NCBI GenBank assembly: GCA_031310005.1
Contig: CM062381.1
Span: 1 to 64,000, forward strand
Reading direction: 5' to 3'
DNA length: 64,000 nucleotides
Source of the DNA: Dactylellina haptotyla
Lineage: Eukaryota > Ascomycota > Orbiliomycetes > Orbiliales > Orbiliaceae
The notes beneath the pieces are model-generated. The model made no database searches. It had not been told where the DNA came from and worked only from the letters and a program-made list of their open reading frames with translations. Below are positions 25,962-37,478 of the stretch, piece by piece. Positions within the stretch are counted from its first letter, which is position 1, and each line of letters begins with the position of its first letter. The translations under genes were made by a program, and so were the position numbers.

Positions 25962-27357
25962 ATGCCTTATCGCCGCTTCGACGACTCCGATTCTGACTCT
26001 GAGGACGAGAACATTGTCTACGTCTCAGAAGCTGCCCGTGCTCCCGCAGTTCCTCCACCCAAAGCAGACAATGTAACCAAAAAGCTAAAATGTGACGGCG
26101 AACCACCTTTCCCCTGTGAGATGTGTCCCGAGCGCAACCGTCCCTTGTTCGACACCTGGTCCGAGCGAATCGACCACAAGCTCCGTGTCGGGCACCATTA
26201 TTGCAAAAAGTGCGATGTCGACTTTGGTAACCGGGACGCACTCGAGCTGCACTTCTTCAACAGCAATAAACACATCACATGCTGGCTGTGCGCCAAGGAG
26301 TTCAAGAGTGAATCTGGCTTGGGGCTTCACATGGCTCAGGTATGTTATTCTCCACTACCTATATAGGTCACTCGATTTTAATCACAGCCTAACACTGTTC
26401 TCGTATTTACAGAACCATAAGAGCTCCACGGGCGCAATGTGCCCTAGATGCCACGAAAGTTTCTCCACTCAATCTGGCTGGCTGCAGCACGTCGAGGGTA
26501 ATCTCTGTGCCGGTGGTCTCAAACGTAGTGACGTTTACGGCGCCGTCGTTAACGAGCAGACCCGGCTGAATCGTGTGCTGGCAAGTCAGATGGAAGCAGC
26601 AGCAGCAGCCGCGGCTGCGGCGAATGCAAGTTCCGGGGGCTCCAGTAACAGCAGAGACCAAGATGATACTGGCATCGTCAAGCCGTTTGAGCAATTCAAA
26701 ATATACGATGCGGATAAAGCTGGGAGATCGCCTGGATCAGATGAAAGAATGGAAGTTAGAGAAGAGTGGTACGATGTGCAAAGAGGACACTGGGTTTGTC
26801 CGTACAAGAATTGTCGGTATGTATACCCTCATCAACATTTCTTGATTTTATCTCTCTCTATAGCGTTTTGTAATAGCATGACTACTGACTCTAGTAACCG
26901 ACGACAGGAAAAAGTTCCACAATAAGAATTCGTTGGATCAACATATAAATTCCGCAACTCACATTGCTAGAAACTTCAAGTATACACCCACCCCACCTCT
27001 GAATACTCTAGAAACCACATCTCTAACAATTCTTATTCTATTAGCTGCGAGGGCTGCAAGAAGAGGTTTGCGTCCTCATCCGCAATGATGCAGCACATCG
27101 AAAGCAACATGTGTCGTATCTCCAAGATGCAAAGTTACGGCATGGTCAAGCAGAGTCTCACTGCTTCGATCCACCCAGACAAGAGCCGCCACAGCGAGTA
27201 TGCAAGTACCTATGGCGATTCGGAGAGTAGCGGCTCCACCAAGGCAAATTCGAGCATTATGGGTAAGAAAACGGCTAGACAGTCTTGGGCTACTGATCCT
27301 CAGCATGATGAGGGGCCGGCTAGTCCTGGAGGAAGTAAACAGTCGACGCAGTGGTAG
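25962..27357 (+). CDS. C2H2 zinc-finger protein
   Basis: Exons are 25962-26339, 26413-26816, 26908-26979 and 27045-27357, giving 388 residues. The start at MPYRRFDDSDSDSEDE is preferred over an in-frame ATG at 25641, since the stretch between does not look conserved. The protein carries a series of Cys2His2-type units: CEMCPERNRPLFDTWSERIDH, CKKCDVDFGNRDALELHFF, CWLCAKEFKSESGLGLHMAQNH, CPRCHESFSTQSGWLQHVE, CPYKNCRKKFHNKNSLDQHI and CEGCKKRFASSSAMMQHIE. Spacing between some Cys and His pairs is irregular, as in a fungal zinc-finger family common in Ascomycota. An alanine run follows residue 200. DNA or RNA binding is likely; the target is unknown. Confidence 0.88.
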
Positions 27358-29210
27358 GTCTCTACCTTGAGACCAATATGCGACGGTGGGAGATTTAATA
27401 TATTAGGGTCCTCCTTCAAAGCCCGCGGGGCTCGCCTGTCAGTGGTACCAGGCCTTTTTCCATATGCTTTTCAAATGTTATTTTAGCGGGCGATACTGTC
27501 GGCGTCTACTCATGAATCAAACCTCGTCGACTTGACAAATATTCTGTTTTTATTTATTTATGTGTGAACCCATATGGAAAGTAGAATTGTCTTCGATTTT
27601 ATGTTGTATTACAACCCGAAACACTATATTTAATTCCAAGCAGGTAATTATATATGTAAGACCTGAGACAGAAATGATTCATGATCAAGGAAATAGGCCA
27701 TCGTTTAAGAATAGGAGATCGCAAACCAAGAGAGCAAAAATAATCACCTGAATACAACCGATTCAAAAGCGAATAACGCCCACAGCTTTCCATCACTAAG
27801 GTAGTATTGCCTGGTACTACCTATAGAATAACACAACCGAAACCGACTGAGTTTCCCCGGGGCGGGGCTGAACCAGAGTAACCCATACTTGGGAATTGAG
27901 GCTCTGTGGGGGCTGGTACCCCTGGAGGAGTTGAGGATGGTTGGTCCATTTATGATCTGGTAGTCAAGTCCACGGTGGACTTGTAATGCTTTTCGGCTGT
28001 TGACTACTAGTACAGTCGTGTTAGTATCGACAACTTGTAATTTTGATGACAAATGGAGATTTCAAAAAAGAAAGAAAGAAAGGGAACTTGTATACATGGG
28101 AATGGGATCCGAAGAATTATGTATACTTATTGAGGCTGTCTGTATATGGGCCCAAATTTGAAATAAGAAGCAGATTCGAAGCTTGGACGATTGAATCTGA
28201 AGTAATGCTGAGAGAGTATAGGTGGAATATATAGAAAAATGCCGGCCATAAGTTTTCTGGTGGTAGTCGCAGCTTTGGCCTTGAGATCGAATTTGGATAC
28301 TCGGATACCTAGATGAAAGGGGACTACGTTGTACCCGTGGTGGGGGTAATCCTTTATATAAATTAAGAGATGAAAACGGGCGTATTGATAAAAGAAAAAA
28401 AGTATATTAAGAACTGTGTATGATATTATTATACGAATAGATGTAAATGAAACTACACTGATTTTCGATTCATGCTTTCATGAATCGCGAAAATTTCCCC
28501 TGTAGTGACTATCACTTGGGGTATAGACTCACTAGGTCGATTGAACTTTTGGAGATATCGATTACGGCGGCAAAGAGCTACCAAGAGAATATTAAGAACA
28601 AACTAGTATATTGATAGCAATCTTCCCGATTAATTCGATTTCGGTTAGTAAACAGAATTTACGAACGCCTATAAGAAACAAAAAACTCTTATATTTCGCG
28701 GGAGAACAATCCTAAGAACTGTGTTGTAGACTTCCTTCCTGTGCCTGCAGCTGTTGGGATTTTAGGTCACATTAGTTCCTGCCCGAAAAGTATACTAGCT
28801 GTAAATGTTGGGTTCCTAGCATTTATCGATACCGGACTGGTGGCACAAGATGAAGAAAATAATCTAGTCAGCAGCCCGACTGGTCTATCGAACCAACGAA
28901 CCAAACTCTCGGGATCTGACTTCGCCGTGTAGATATCACATCGCAACTAGACGATTGACCGATTCATGAATCGGATTTCTACGCAATAAGGTTTCCAAGA
29001 ATATGTCACGGATTCCAAAGAATGCCTATCCTACCTAAAATTGGTAAATTAACGAAAAGTGAGAATCAGAGACAGGTGACGCCGGCTTCACACAATGAGG
29101 CAAAAAGTGAAATAGAAAAAGAATAACCGCAACGGAACCCAAATATGCAAAACAACCAAAACAAATGAAACCCCCCGGTCTTAAATATCCTTTGTATCTA
29201 GTATACTCTT
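27358..29210. other. AT-rich intergenic stretch
   Basis: About 1.85 kb between convergent genes. Many short stop-rich frames; a 63-codon frame at 28741-28932 has no recognisable feature. I see no gene, RNA or repeat that can be supported. Confidence 0.5.
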
Positions 29211-31575
29211 TCAAGACTTCTGCTGTCGGATCTCATCAAGTCTGTCTAGCAAGTATGAAAGCATTTCCAAGTCAACCGAAGAGTTCTCGATTTCCTTCTA
29301 CACATTGTGTTAGCTTGTAGCTCTCATCTCAAGATGGATAAAAAGGCTAGGGGCTTGGTTACCTTCAAATCCGCATCTCCTGTGCTATCTGCTGCACTTG
29401 CACTCTTAAACAGCGCCACGGCCTTCTTGATTATATCCACCCACCGTCTTTGGATCTCCGCCGTCCAATCTGGCCGTGCGACGCTAAGTGTATTTCTGAG
29501 TTCGTCGTTCGCCCAGAGCAGATAGTACAAGTTGGCGGTGGCAGAAATGGTAGAATAAGCCTCGTTGAACCGCACCCAGCCGTCCCGCAGAGGTCTCTTC
29601 AACAGCTCCTCTTCATAGTCAGGGAACAAGTTAAGCAAAAGGCTATCTAGGATAAGTGGGCTGAAGAAGATTGACTCGGGAGACTTTTCTCTCGATGCAG
29701 CCAACACCTCGTCCTTCAGATAGCCGATTATAGCTGCCTTGAGTGCTTCGAAGGGACAGTGCTCAAGTGTATCCTTGATGAATGCCAGGCGGAGCTCTTC
29801 CCGTGGGTTCAAATGGAGCATCGTTGTCACATGGAGGAAGGTTAGCGCACGCAGGTCCGGCTCAGAGGAAGTTGCCGATAATGCTGAGTATTTTTGAAGG
29901 TATAAGAAGAAATCGTCGTCTTCGCTGGGGATGTTTCCAAGTTCTGCGATATCGCCTTCCTTCTTGTTATGTCGGATTATCCAGCTGCCGATAAAAACCA
30001 AAGCGTCGATCACAGATCCTTCGACTCCCTCGGGGAGATACTTTGAGGTCAGGTTGGCGTGCTCGGGGAAAATCTTGAGTTGGAGAGGACTTAGATCCTC
30101 ACCCTTCAGAACTTTTCTACTGAGCTTGCCAGCGAACAAGAGGAGAGAGCCGACGTAGGATAGTGGGATTTCCTCAGCAGATGTGGGAGCTGTGGGTGAA
30201 CCCGGCTCTTCTGGGCCTTCTGGTTCGTCGTTTTCTTCTTTACAATATCGTCAGCCCGAGAACTAGTTTTATTGAAGGTATAGAAGGTGCTTACCAATAT
30301 TAGCATTCAGGCAAGTCTGAAGCAAACTCTCCAAGTCCATATCTACGGCATCACTCAAGGTCTATAGTTTTGCTGTTAGCCATTACGCGCTGCTATTAGA
30401 GTATTCTAAAGGGTAAGACTTACCAAAAATGCTACTAGCACCTCGCCGACAGCAAGCTTATCTTGCGCGTTTTCTATTGCAGGGAGCCCAGGATGGGCAT
30501 GTCCGGCCCCCGTGCCATGTTTTGGGACCACCTTCTCCGGCCGAATTTTCTTGTCCCATGCTGACGACCAACCGATCATTGTGGCATTGTCGCCGGGGAG
30601 GGTCAAGAAAGCCTCGATTCCGTGTGTGATGAATGCTTGTATCAGTTTGACCTGAATGGGCACGTCTGGATCCGACGACTTCATGTCTGGAGTAAGCGAT
30701 ACAACGAATTCGATAATCTGATCCATGATATCGCAGAGCGGAGTGGTAAGAAGTGACTTTGAAGCCTTTGTCGTCATACTTAACAGGCCCATTAAGCTCG
30801 AAGCCAGGAACTTTGACGGGGTATTCATCTTTAACCTCTTCTGGACCATAACCAGCAGTCTGAGAAGAATCTTAGCGGTAGCCAATGCGGTTGGCGAGAA
30901 CCGTTGTTTCGGCGCGGTAACTTCTATTTCATCATCGTCGTCGTCGTCCATATCCGGATCTTCATCTTCGGTTGCCCGAAAGTCAAGGTTCTTGATCCTG
31001 CCGGTTATAACGAGGAAGACTTCCTTTGAATTGCCGACGGTGGCGCAGGAGTCGAGCAGGAGGTTTGCCCGGACGACGACTGCCTTCTGGTCTTCGGCAT
31101 CCTCGCTTTCCCGGTCGACCTGGATAGCGGCAAATTTGAGGAGTAAGGGGATCGTGTCCCATGCTATATCGGATGCTAATTCACTCTAACCACGTCAGCT
31201 GGACGGCCGGGTGCCATGCCGAGAATGATACCAGGAGACCTACGTTCTGTTCGAAGAGGACCTCCAGGCCCTGCAGGAACTTGTCCTGTTCCGCGAATGT
31301 GTAACGGTTGTATGCTTTCGTGGTGTGCAGATCGAGGACCGTGCTGAACGTGATGTGGTCCTATTGAATTGAAGCGATTAAAATAAATATTCAAAATTTA
31401 ATACTTGCAACGTCGACAGGACAGGACAGAACAGTACCCCAGTTTTTGCTAGCTCTTCGGCGGCATTATTAAGGTTCTCGAGGGCGGTTTCGACGGGAAT
31501 GAGTTCGCTAACGGATAGCGTGCTAGGGGTCCTCGTGGGCAGCGGGGGCGGTCTGGTAGCAGTAGCGGCGCTCAT
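29211..31575 (-). CDS. YAP-binding/Alf4/glomulin family protein
   Basis: Member of the family that includes yeast Ybp1/Ybp2 (Yap1 oxidative-stress signalling and kinetochore function) and glomulin. Six exons: 31575-31438, 31360-31244, 31185-30424, 30361-30295, 30237-29363, 29297-29211; phases agree throughout, giving 681 residues. It is mostly alpha-helical repeat-like sequence with an acidic insert (MDDDDDDEIEV) near residue 160 and an acidic/proline linker (EENDEPEGPEEPGSP) past the middle. The family call comes from resemblance of the overall pattern (LLLKFAAIQVDREDEDAEDQ, LTFLHVTTMLHLNP) and length. Which function applies in this fungus is not known. Confidence 0.78.
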
Positions 31576-32301
31576 TCTGGCCAGTATCGGGTTCGGACGA
31601 GATGGAGGAAGAGATGGAATAAGTGGATGGATGGAAGAGGTATAAGTGAACGTGCGTACGCGGAGGTGGTACTTTAATAGTGCTCCTCGACAAGTTACGT
31701 TACGTATACCAGACGGGTCATCGAGTTCCACCGAAACGGGTGGATGTCAATGTTGGCGGGGAGTGGCGGTGGTGGTGGTGCTTGGTAGTGGTGTTGGGTG
31801 TGTCGTCATTGGCGGGAGTACCTGCCCCACTTTGCTCTCTTCTGGCCCCACCTCCCGACCAGTCGTATTTTATTATTCCACTGCATGACATCCGCACACA
31901 GGCTGCTTATGCTTATATCTTTGACGGATTCGCTCTTTCGAAACAGAGACCGTGGCATTTTCGGGCGCCCGTTTGATCACTCGAGCAGCCCGTGTTACGC
32001 ACCGGCCTGGTTGGCGCCGGCGTAGTTTTGTACTCCAGTCGCACCGTTTCACGTTCCCGTCGATTCTACGGATACAGAGGATGCAGGACAAGTCAATGCC
32101 CTCGGCTAAGATGCCTCTTCTAACTGGTTTCTGTAGCGAAGGGGATATATCTTCGGGTATCTACGCTTTGCTTTAGGCGCCAGTGGTGTAACCTGACTGG
32201 TATATTTATCACTATCACTCTGCATATCCCATTCTATAATTGAGATATATTATTATAGACCAATGATACCACATCACTAACTGCAATATACCCCTTCGCA
32301 A
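31576..32301. other. intergenic stretch
   Basis: Promoter side of the YAP-binding family gene and 3' side of the next gene. GT-rich and GC-rich patches near 31740-31860. No gene called. Confidence 0.5.
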
Positions 32302-32772
32302 TCACTTCTTCGAAAGCGTAAACGTGACATTGGCGCGGTTGCCGTCGTCCAGGGTGTTCGTGATCTGGTACATGCCGATGTCATCCCCATCCATTTCCCA
32401 CTTGAAGAGCGACTCTCGGCCGGCAGCTGAATGCGGACTCAACCAAGAGATCTTGATGTCCACCAGCAGGGCATTATCTGCGTCGCACAGGTTGTATTCC
32501 ACGTATCCCTCCGCGTCGTCTGCGATTTCGCCCAATGTCTCAGAGAACGAACCGGATCCCTTGGCGTCGATGACCTGGGGCGGGTACTCGTCCCAATCGC
32601 CGCCTGTTTGGCCCTTGAAGCCAGTGAAAGTCACCGGCCAGTCGGCCTCGTTCTTGAAGGTGATGGTGACGCGGTAGGCTGATTACATATGACCGTCAAT
32701 AAGCTTCTAATAAAGCTATAAAATGTATCATCCACCAGGTAGAAAACACCTACTGGGTTCTTCGGATCCCAT
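32302..32772 (-). CDS. small beta-sandwich protein, possibly of the ET79-like/aegerolysin-type group
   Basis: Exons are 32772-32754 and 32678-32302 (75-base intron), giving 131 residues; the short first exon encodes MGSEEP. There is no signal peptide. The pattern VTITFKNEADWPVTFTGFKG, GGDWDEYPPQVI, GYVEYNLCD and ANVTFTLSKK suggests alternating beta strands. It resembles small fungal proteins annotated as crystal protein ET79-like, which have a lipid-binding or pore-forming-like beta-sandwich fold. That resemblance is weak and from memory; a plain cytosolic beta-sandwich protein of unknown role is the safer reading. The gene looks intact. Confidence 0.62.
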
Positions 32773-33540
32773 GATTAAAACTGCATTTATAGTCGACGTA
32801 ACTACCCGATCAATTGAACTGTTGCCTTTGAAATACCCAGATATGTATAGACGTATAGATGCCTGGGATAATTTAGATTGACGGTACTTCTCCCCGCCCT
32901 TTTATACCGAACCGGCGAGGTACCCCGCTCGAAGAGGCTTGCGAGCTCGGACTTCACTTCAGCCCTCAAGGCACGCTGCAATACTGGAAAAGCCAATGCG
33001 CTGCTGTTTTGAAGCCCGGCTCGTACAGCTGCTGGACGCAACACATCCCGCCAAGACGCCTCGATCCGGTCGAGCTCAGTCACGGCTTCGAAGGCGAACT
33101 GAGAGGACAGTAAATAGCTGGTATCGCTGTATTAAATCACCTAGGGCGCGCTTTGTTTGAGAATCCGAACAATCTCAGCCTGGTCCCAGGTAGCTGGTTC
33201 TGTTGGGCATCTATAGACGGGAGCGCCCTCGCTGGTGTTTTGCTGCAGACACGCCCAGCACGCGTTAATTGGCCCCTGTCGTGAAATTAAGCTGCAAACT
33301 CGCCTCCACGCGAAGCTGCGCTGCATATCCAAACACTCTCCTCACCACCTCCACCACCGCTCCAAATAGGTTCATAATATCGCTGTTGCAGCGGTACTCT
33401 GATAGCAGCTGTCGCCTGGTCGCCTGGACCATCTCGCTCTCGTAATTGTACTCTCTCTCGCCATCATAGCTTACATGCTGTGAACTCACATTACCCATAC
33501 CGTACCATACCCTTGCCTTCACCTCGCCACAGCAGCAATC
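32773..33540. other. divergent promoter region
   Basis: Lies between the small beta-sandwich gene and the polymerase gene, which diverge. CCACCACC-rich leader near 33340. No gene called. Confidence 0.55.
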
Positions 33541-35720
33541 ATGCCGGCGGCCCTCGTCGCAAAGCGGGTCCTGAACGACCAGACCAGCTCGCATAACAAT
33601 CACTTCAACAGTGTCGTCAACAAGAAGCGGAAGCTCGATACATCTGACCCCAACCATCTAAATCCGAAGCTCGCCAAGCTATCCCAGGTCAAGTCGTCCT
33701 TCGAGGAAGATCTTGGCAGACTGACGCAGGAGATCGGTGATCTCAAAGGAGGTGGGCTCTTCTGTGGTGGAACATGCTTCAACTGGATAACTTCTGACAT
33801 TATATTTCCTTCTCGGCAGCTAATGCGGAAACCGATCAGAAATGGGCTCGTCCGAGCCTGGACGAATGGAAGCCGAATCAGGAGGATTTGGGTATATAGC
33901 CCTTTTCATATTACGAGAACATTAGACTCGGGACGCTAACTTGGCCGTAGTATTCCAACAAATCGATGCCGAAGAAGGCTCCTGGAATGACAAGACTTGT
34001 GTCAGGCTGTTCGGTGTGACGGAGGTATGTCATATCTTTCTGCTATATTGACTGTGTGGTGCCGTTATCTAACTGTTTTTATAGTCCGGACATTCCGTCC
34101 TGCTACACGTTACCGACTTCCAGCATTACCTATATATCCAAGCTCCCGTTGGATTCGACCATTCTCACATCCGTCCGTACCAGGACTTCCTGCAACAACG
34201 AATCGGTAACGGAGGCGATGTCATCTCGTCTATCCAGATTGTGATGAGGGAGAATCTATACGGATTCCAGGGTAACCAAAAGTCGCCGTATATCAAAGTC
34301 ATAGTCACAGATCCGAAACATATACCCAAGGTCCGAAGGTTCCTAGAAAAAGGAGAGTCGAATTATCGTGGATTATGGAGGGGTGTCGAGGGTGGCATCA
34401 TGACCTTTGATAACATCCAGTATATTATGAGATTTATGGTCGACACGAAGGTTAGTTTTAAATGAAATTGTAGGCTTGTTTAACTGTTCCTAGGCTAACG
34501 CTTCGAAGATGGGTGGTATGTCTCGAAGTTAAGAAGGATGGGTATACCTACGTTCAACCCGGCGAATGGCGGTCGCTTGGGAGCTGCCCAGATCGAGGCA
34601 ACATGCCATTATAGAGACTTGATTGCCCATCAATCGACGGAGAGTGGTCCAAGATGGCGCCGCTACGTGTCCTCTCTTTCGATATCGAGTGTGCTGGTCG
34701 TAAGGTATTTTCCCGGATCCAAAAATCGACCCTGTTATCCAGATCGCTTCAGTTGTTACAAGATACGGTGACTCGCAACCTTTCATCCGCAATGTGTTCT
34801 GCTTGGAAACATGCGCTCTCATTGCTGGTGCTCAGATCTGCGAGTTCTCAAAGGAAGACCAGATGCTGCGACAGTGGACCAAATTTCTTCAAGAGGTGGA
34901 TCCTGATGTTATCATTGGGTACAATATTGCCAACTTCGATTTCCCGTATCTCTTGGAACGCGCGGAGGCACTGAGGGTCAAAGACTTCCCTTACTGGACA
35001 AGAATTAACGGACAAAAGTCCGAGGCGAAGACATCTAATTTGCAATCTAAGCAAATGGGTAACAGAGAAAGCAAAGCTACAAATACAAACGGTAGAATCC
35101 AGCTCGACCTCCTTCAGTTGGTTCAGCGAGATTACCAACTCAGAAGCTACACCCTCAACTCCGTCTCCGCCCACTTTTTGAAAGAGCAAAAGGAAGATGT
35201 GCATCATACAATGATTACGGAATTATTCAACGGAACACCAGAGTCGAGACGCCGTTTGGCGGTCTACTGTCTGAAGGATGCTGTCCTACCCCAGCGTCTA
35301 ATGGACAAATTGATGTGTCTGATCAATTATACCGAAATGGCTCGTGTCACAGGTGTCCCCTTCAACTACCTCCTGGCTCGTGGCCAACAGGTCAAATTCT
35401 TATCTCAGCTGTTCCGAAAGGCTGCAGAACAGTCTCTTGTCGTGCCCAATCTCGAGCAAGGAGGGGCTGGTGAGGAAGGAGAACAGTACGAAGGTGCTAC
35501 GGTTATTGAGCCCACCAGAGGGTTTTACAAGGAGCCCGTTGCCACACTCGATTTCAGCTCTTTGTACCCCAGTATCATGATGGCGCACAACCTTTGCTAT
35601 ACTACCCTGACAAAACAGGAGCATGTTGATAAATTGGGTTTGAAGAAGGATATCGACTATCACGTTACACCCAACGGCGATCTTTCGTGGACACGAAGGT
35701 TAGAAAGTTGCTGGTCCTAT
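33541..35720 (+). pseudogene. pol3: DNA polymerase delta catalytic subunit, 3'-truncated at a telomeric tract
   Basis: Catalytic subunit of the lagging-strand replicative polymerase. Clean exons are 33541-33751, 33820-33891, 33951-34024 and 34085-34450; a fifth begins about 34494. Visible parts are the N-terminal domain (VFQQIDAEEGSW, GHSVLLHVTDFQHYLYI), exonuclease motifs [26 protein letters not shown] and YCLKDA, and polymerase motif A ([12 protein letters not shown]). The frame breaks by small indels near 34514, 34577, 34643 and 34706 and again about 35673, several at base runs. The gene then stops at the telomere repeats before motifs B and C, about two thirds of the usual 1,090 residues. 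POL3 is essential, so an intact copy should exist elsewhere, or the join is an assembly error. Confidence 0.9.
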
Positions 35721-35859
35721 AACCTAACCTAACCTAACCTAACCCTAACCCTAACCTAACCTAACCCTAACCTAACCCTAACCCTAACCCTAACCTAACC
35801 CCTAACCTAACCTAACCTAACCTAACCCTAACCCTAACCCTAACCTAACCCTAACCTAA
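35721..35859. repeat. internal telomeric repeat tract (CCCTAA/CCTAA)
   Basis: About 139 bases of CCCTAA units mixed with the one-base-shorter CCTAA, on the plus strand. This is the C-rich strand reading rightward, which is how a left chromosome end begins; so the tract is the telomere of the sequence to its right. It directly abuts the broken polymerase delta gene. See findings for the two explanations. Confidence 0.97.
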
Positions 35860-36167
35860 GCTTCTCGATCTCTATCATATATGCGTTGGCACTCTCAGAG
35901 TTGACATCTACGGTGGCAGTAGGGGGTCGCATTAAGTATAGCCTAACTGTCAAGCCTAACAATTATGGGTTAGCGGATTCAGATACTGAATCTATTGAAT
36001 ATTATATAAATTAGTTTCTTTCTTTTATTAAAATATAAATTTAAAGCTTCTAATTTAATATCAATATTTATATATTAGATCTAAAGCTTCTTAAGATTAT
36101 ATTCAACATGTAAATATAATTTCACTTTTTGCGATCAAAGCTATCCATCAAAGCAATAATAGACATT
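35860..36167. other. AT-rich subtelomeric stretch
   Basis: Immediately right of the telomere tract; very AT-rich from about 35980. A TTAAAGCTTCTAAT / TCTAAAGCTTCTTAA pair (about 36039 and 36079) is a near-repeat. No gene. Confidence 0.6.
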
Positions 36168-37478
36168 TTAGGTAGTCTTAACAGGTCCGGGGGCAGTATT
36201 AATGGTTTCCTCAAATACCTTTTTAGACTTGACTCCGACGAACACGTATTTCCCATTCCCCATGGTAAAGATGTAGTACGGCTCTTCAGGCGTTGGACCC
36301 AACGGGTGTCGCAGAACAAAGCCGTAAAATGGACCCGGGTAGGATTTATCCTTCAAAGCCTGTGCTTCCTGGGCATCCACGTCAATCGGCCATTCAATTA
36401 CGATATCCTCCATCCAAGGGCTGTTGATGATTACAAGCGGTTTCCATTCTCCCCAACCCGCTGAATTCAAGAAACCCGTCTTGTTCCCTGGTAGCTGAAA
36501 GACGACATTCAGCACATTGAGATCCGCGACATCGTTGACCATCCCGTGGGTGGAACTAGTGAGAGAACATTCATACAACTGAGCACCCGGAACCTGAGCT
36601 TGCGCAATGCGAATGCCAGTGTAGAGAAACGCCAAGAAAGGCTCGACCAAACCGACACCACCGTTCGCCTTTTCAGGGTTTCCTCTAGCAGCAGTGATCT
36701 CGTCTTTGAGTTCGCATGGGATTCCAGGTCCGAATGGGAGGAACGAACGGATGTAGAAAGCCTTGACGTTCCACCAGTTCTGTCCGTCGTGACTGGTACG
36801 GACTACAATGCTGCTGTAACCTGTGACAAGTGGTTTGAGCTCCTAAAAGAGGTCCTTGGACTTGTGGCCCGCGTTGACGAGCGTGAAAAACGAAGGGTCG
36901 TATTCGATATCAACGTCGGGGATATCCGCGACAACTTGGTCTGGAATGGTGATTTCGAAGGTTTCTTGCACAAGCGACCGGACTTTTACTGGTGGAAGCA
37001 CCGGGCCGGGTCCGTGTCCGACGGGCTCCACACCACTTGTCCCGTCTGACTTGCCTGAGATGACTGTCTTTAAGACGTTCTGAGCTCCACTGGCCATATT
37101 TGAGACGGCGTCAGGGGCGATAGTCAGAGGCATCACGTTCTTGATCTCGATAGTTTGACCGTCTGGATGGTTCTCGGTGACGATGGTGACCTTGCCGGTC
37201 GGTGTCACTCTGTTTGGCAAGATCATTGCAAAATGACCTGAGGTTTGATAAGGGCGGTCAGGTGGAGTATCGTGGATCACTGGAACCAGTCTTGGGTAGC
37301 CGACGAGCTTGTATCGCAGGCCTCCTAGAATTGGCACACGTTCAAAATGAATACCACGTATCCCCGTGGAGACTTGGCCGGATGCTGTTAGCACTAGCTG
37401 GGGGTTCGGGGCGCCCATGACGTCAAAGTCTTCATAAACAGCACTGAGGCTATCGACAGGGACAAGAACGGTAGCCAT
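36168..37478 (-). CDS. uncharacterised protein with one in-frame stop
   Basis: Two frame-continuous halves: 37478-36846 (211 residues, MATVLVPVDSLSAVYEDFDV start) and 36842-36168, separated only by a TAG at 36843-36845. The sequence reads smoothly across it (KSKDLF, stop, ELKPLVTGYSSIVV), and a CAG-to-TAG change would explain it. The total would be 436 residues. No signal peptide or known domain is recognised; the second half includes HDGQNWWNVKAFYIRSFLPF and GWGEWKPLVIIN. It is the first gene next to the telomere tract. It may be a recently inactivated gene, carry a sequencing error, or be read in two pieces. An intron removing the stop is not evident. Confidence 0.65.
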
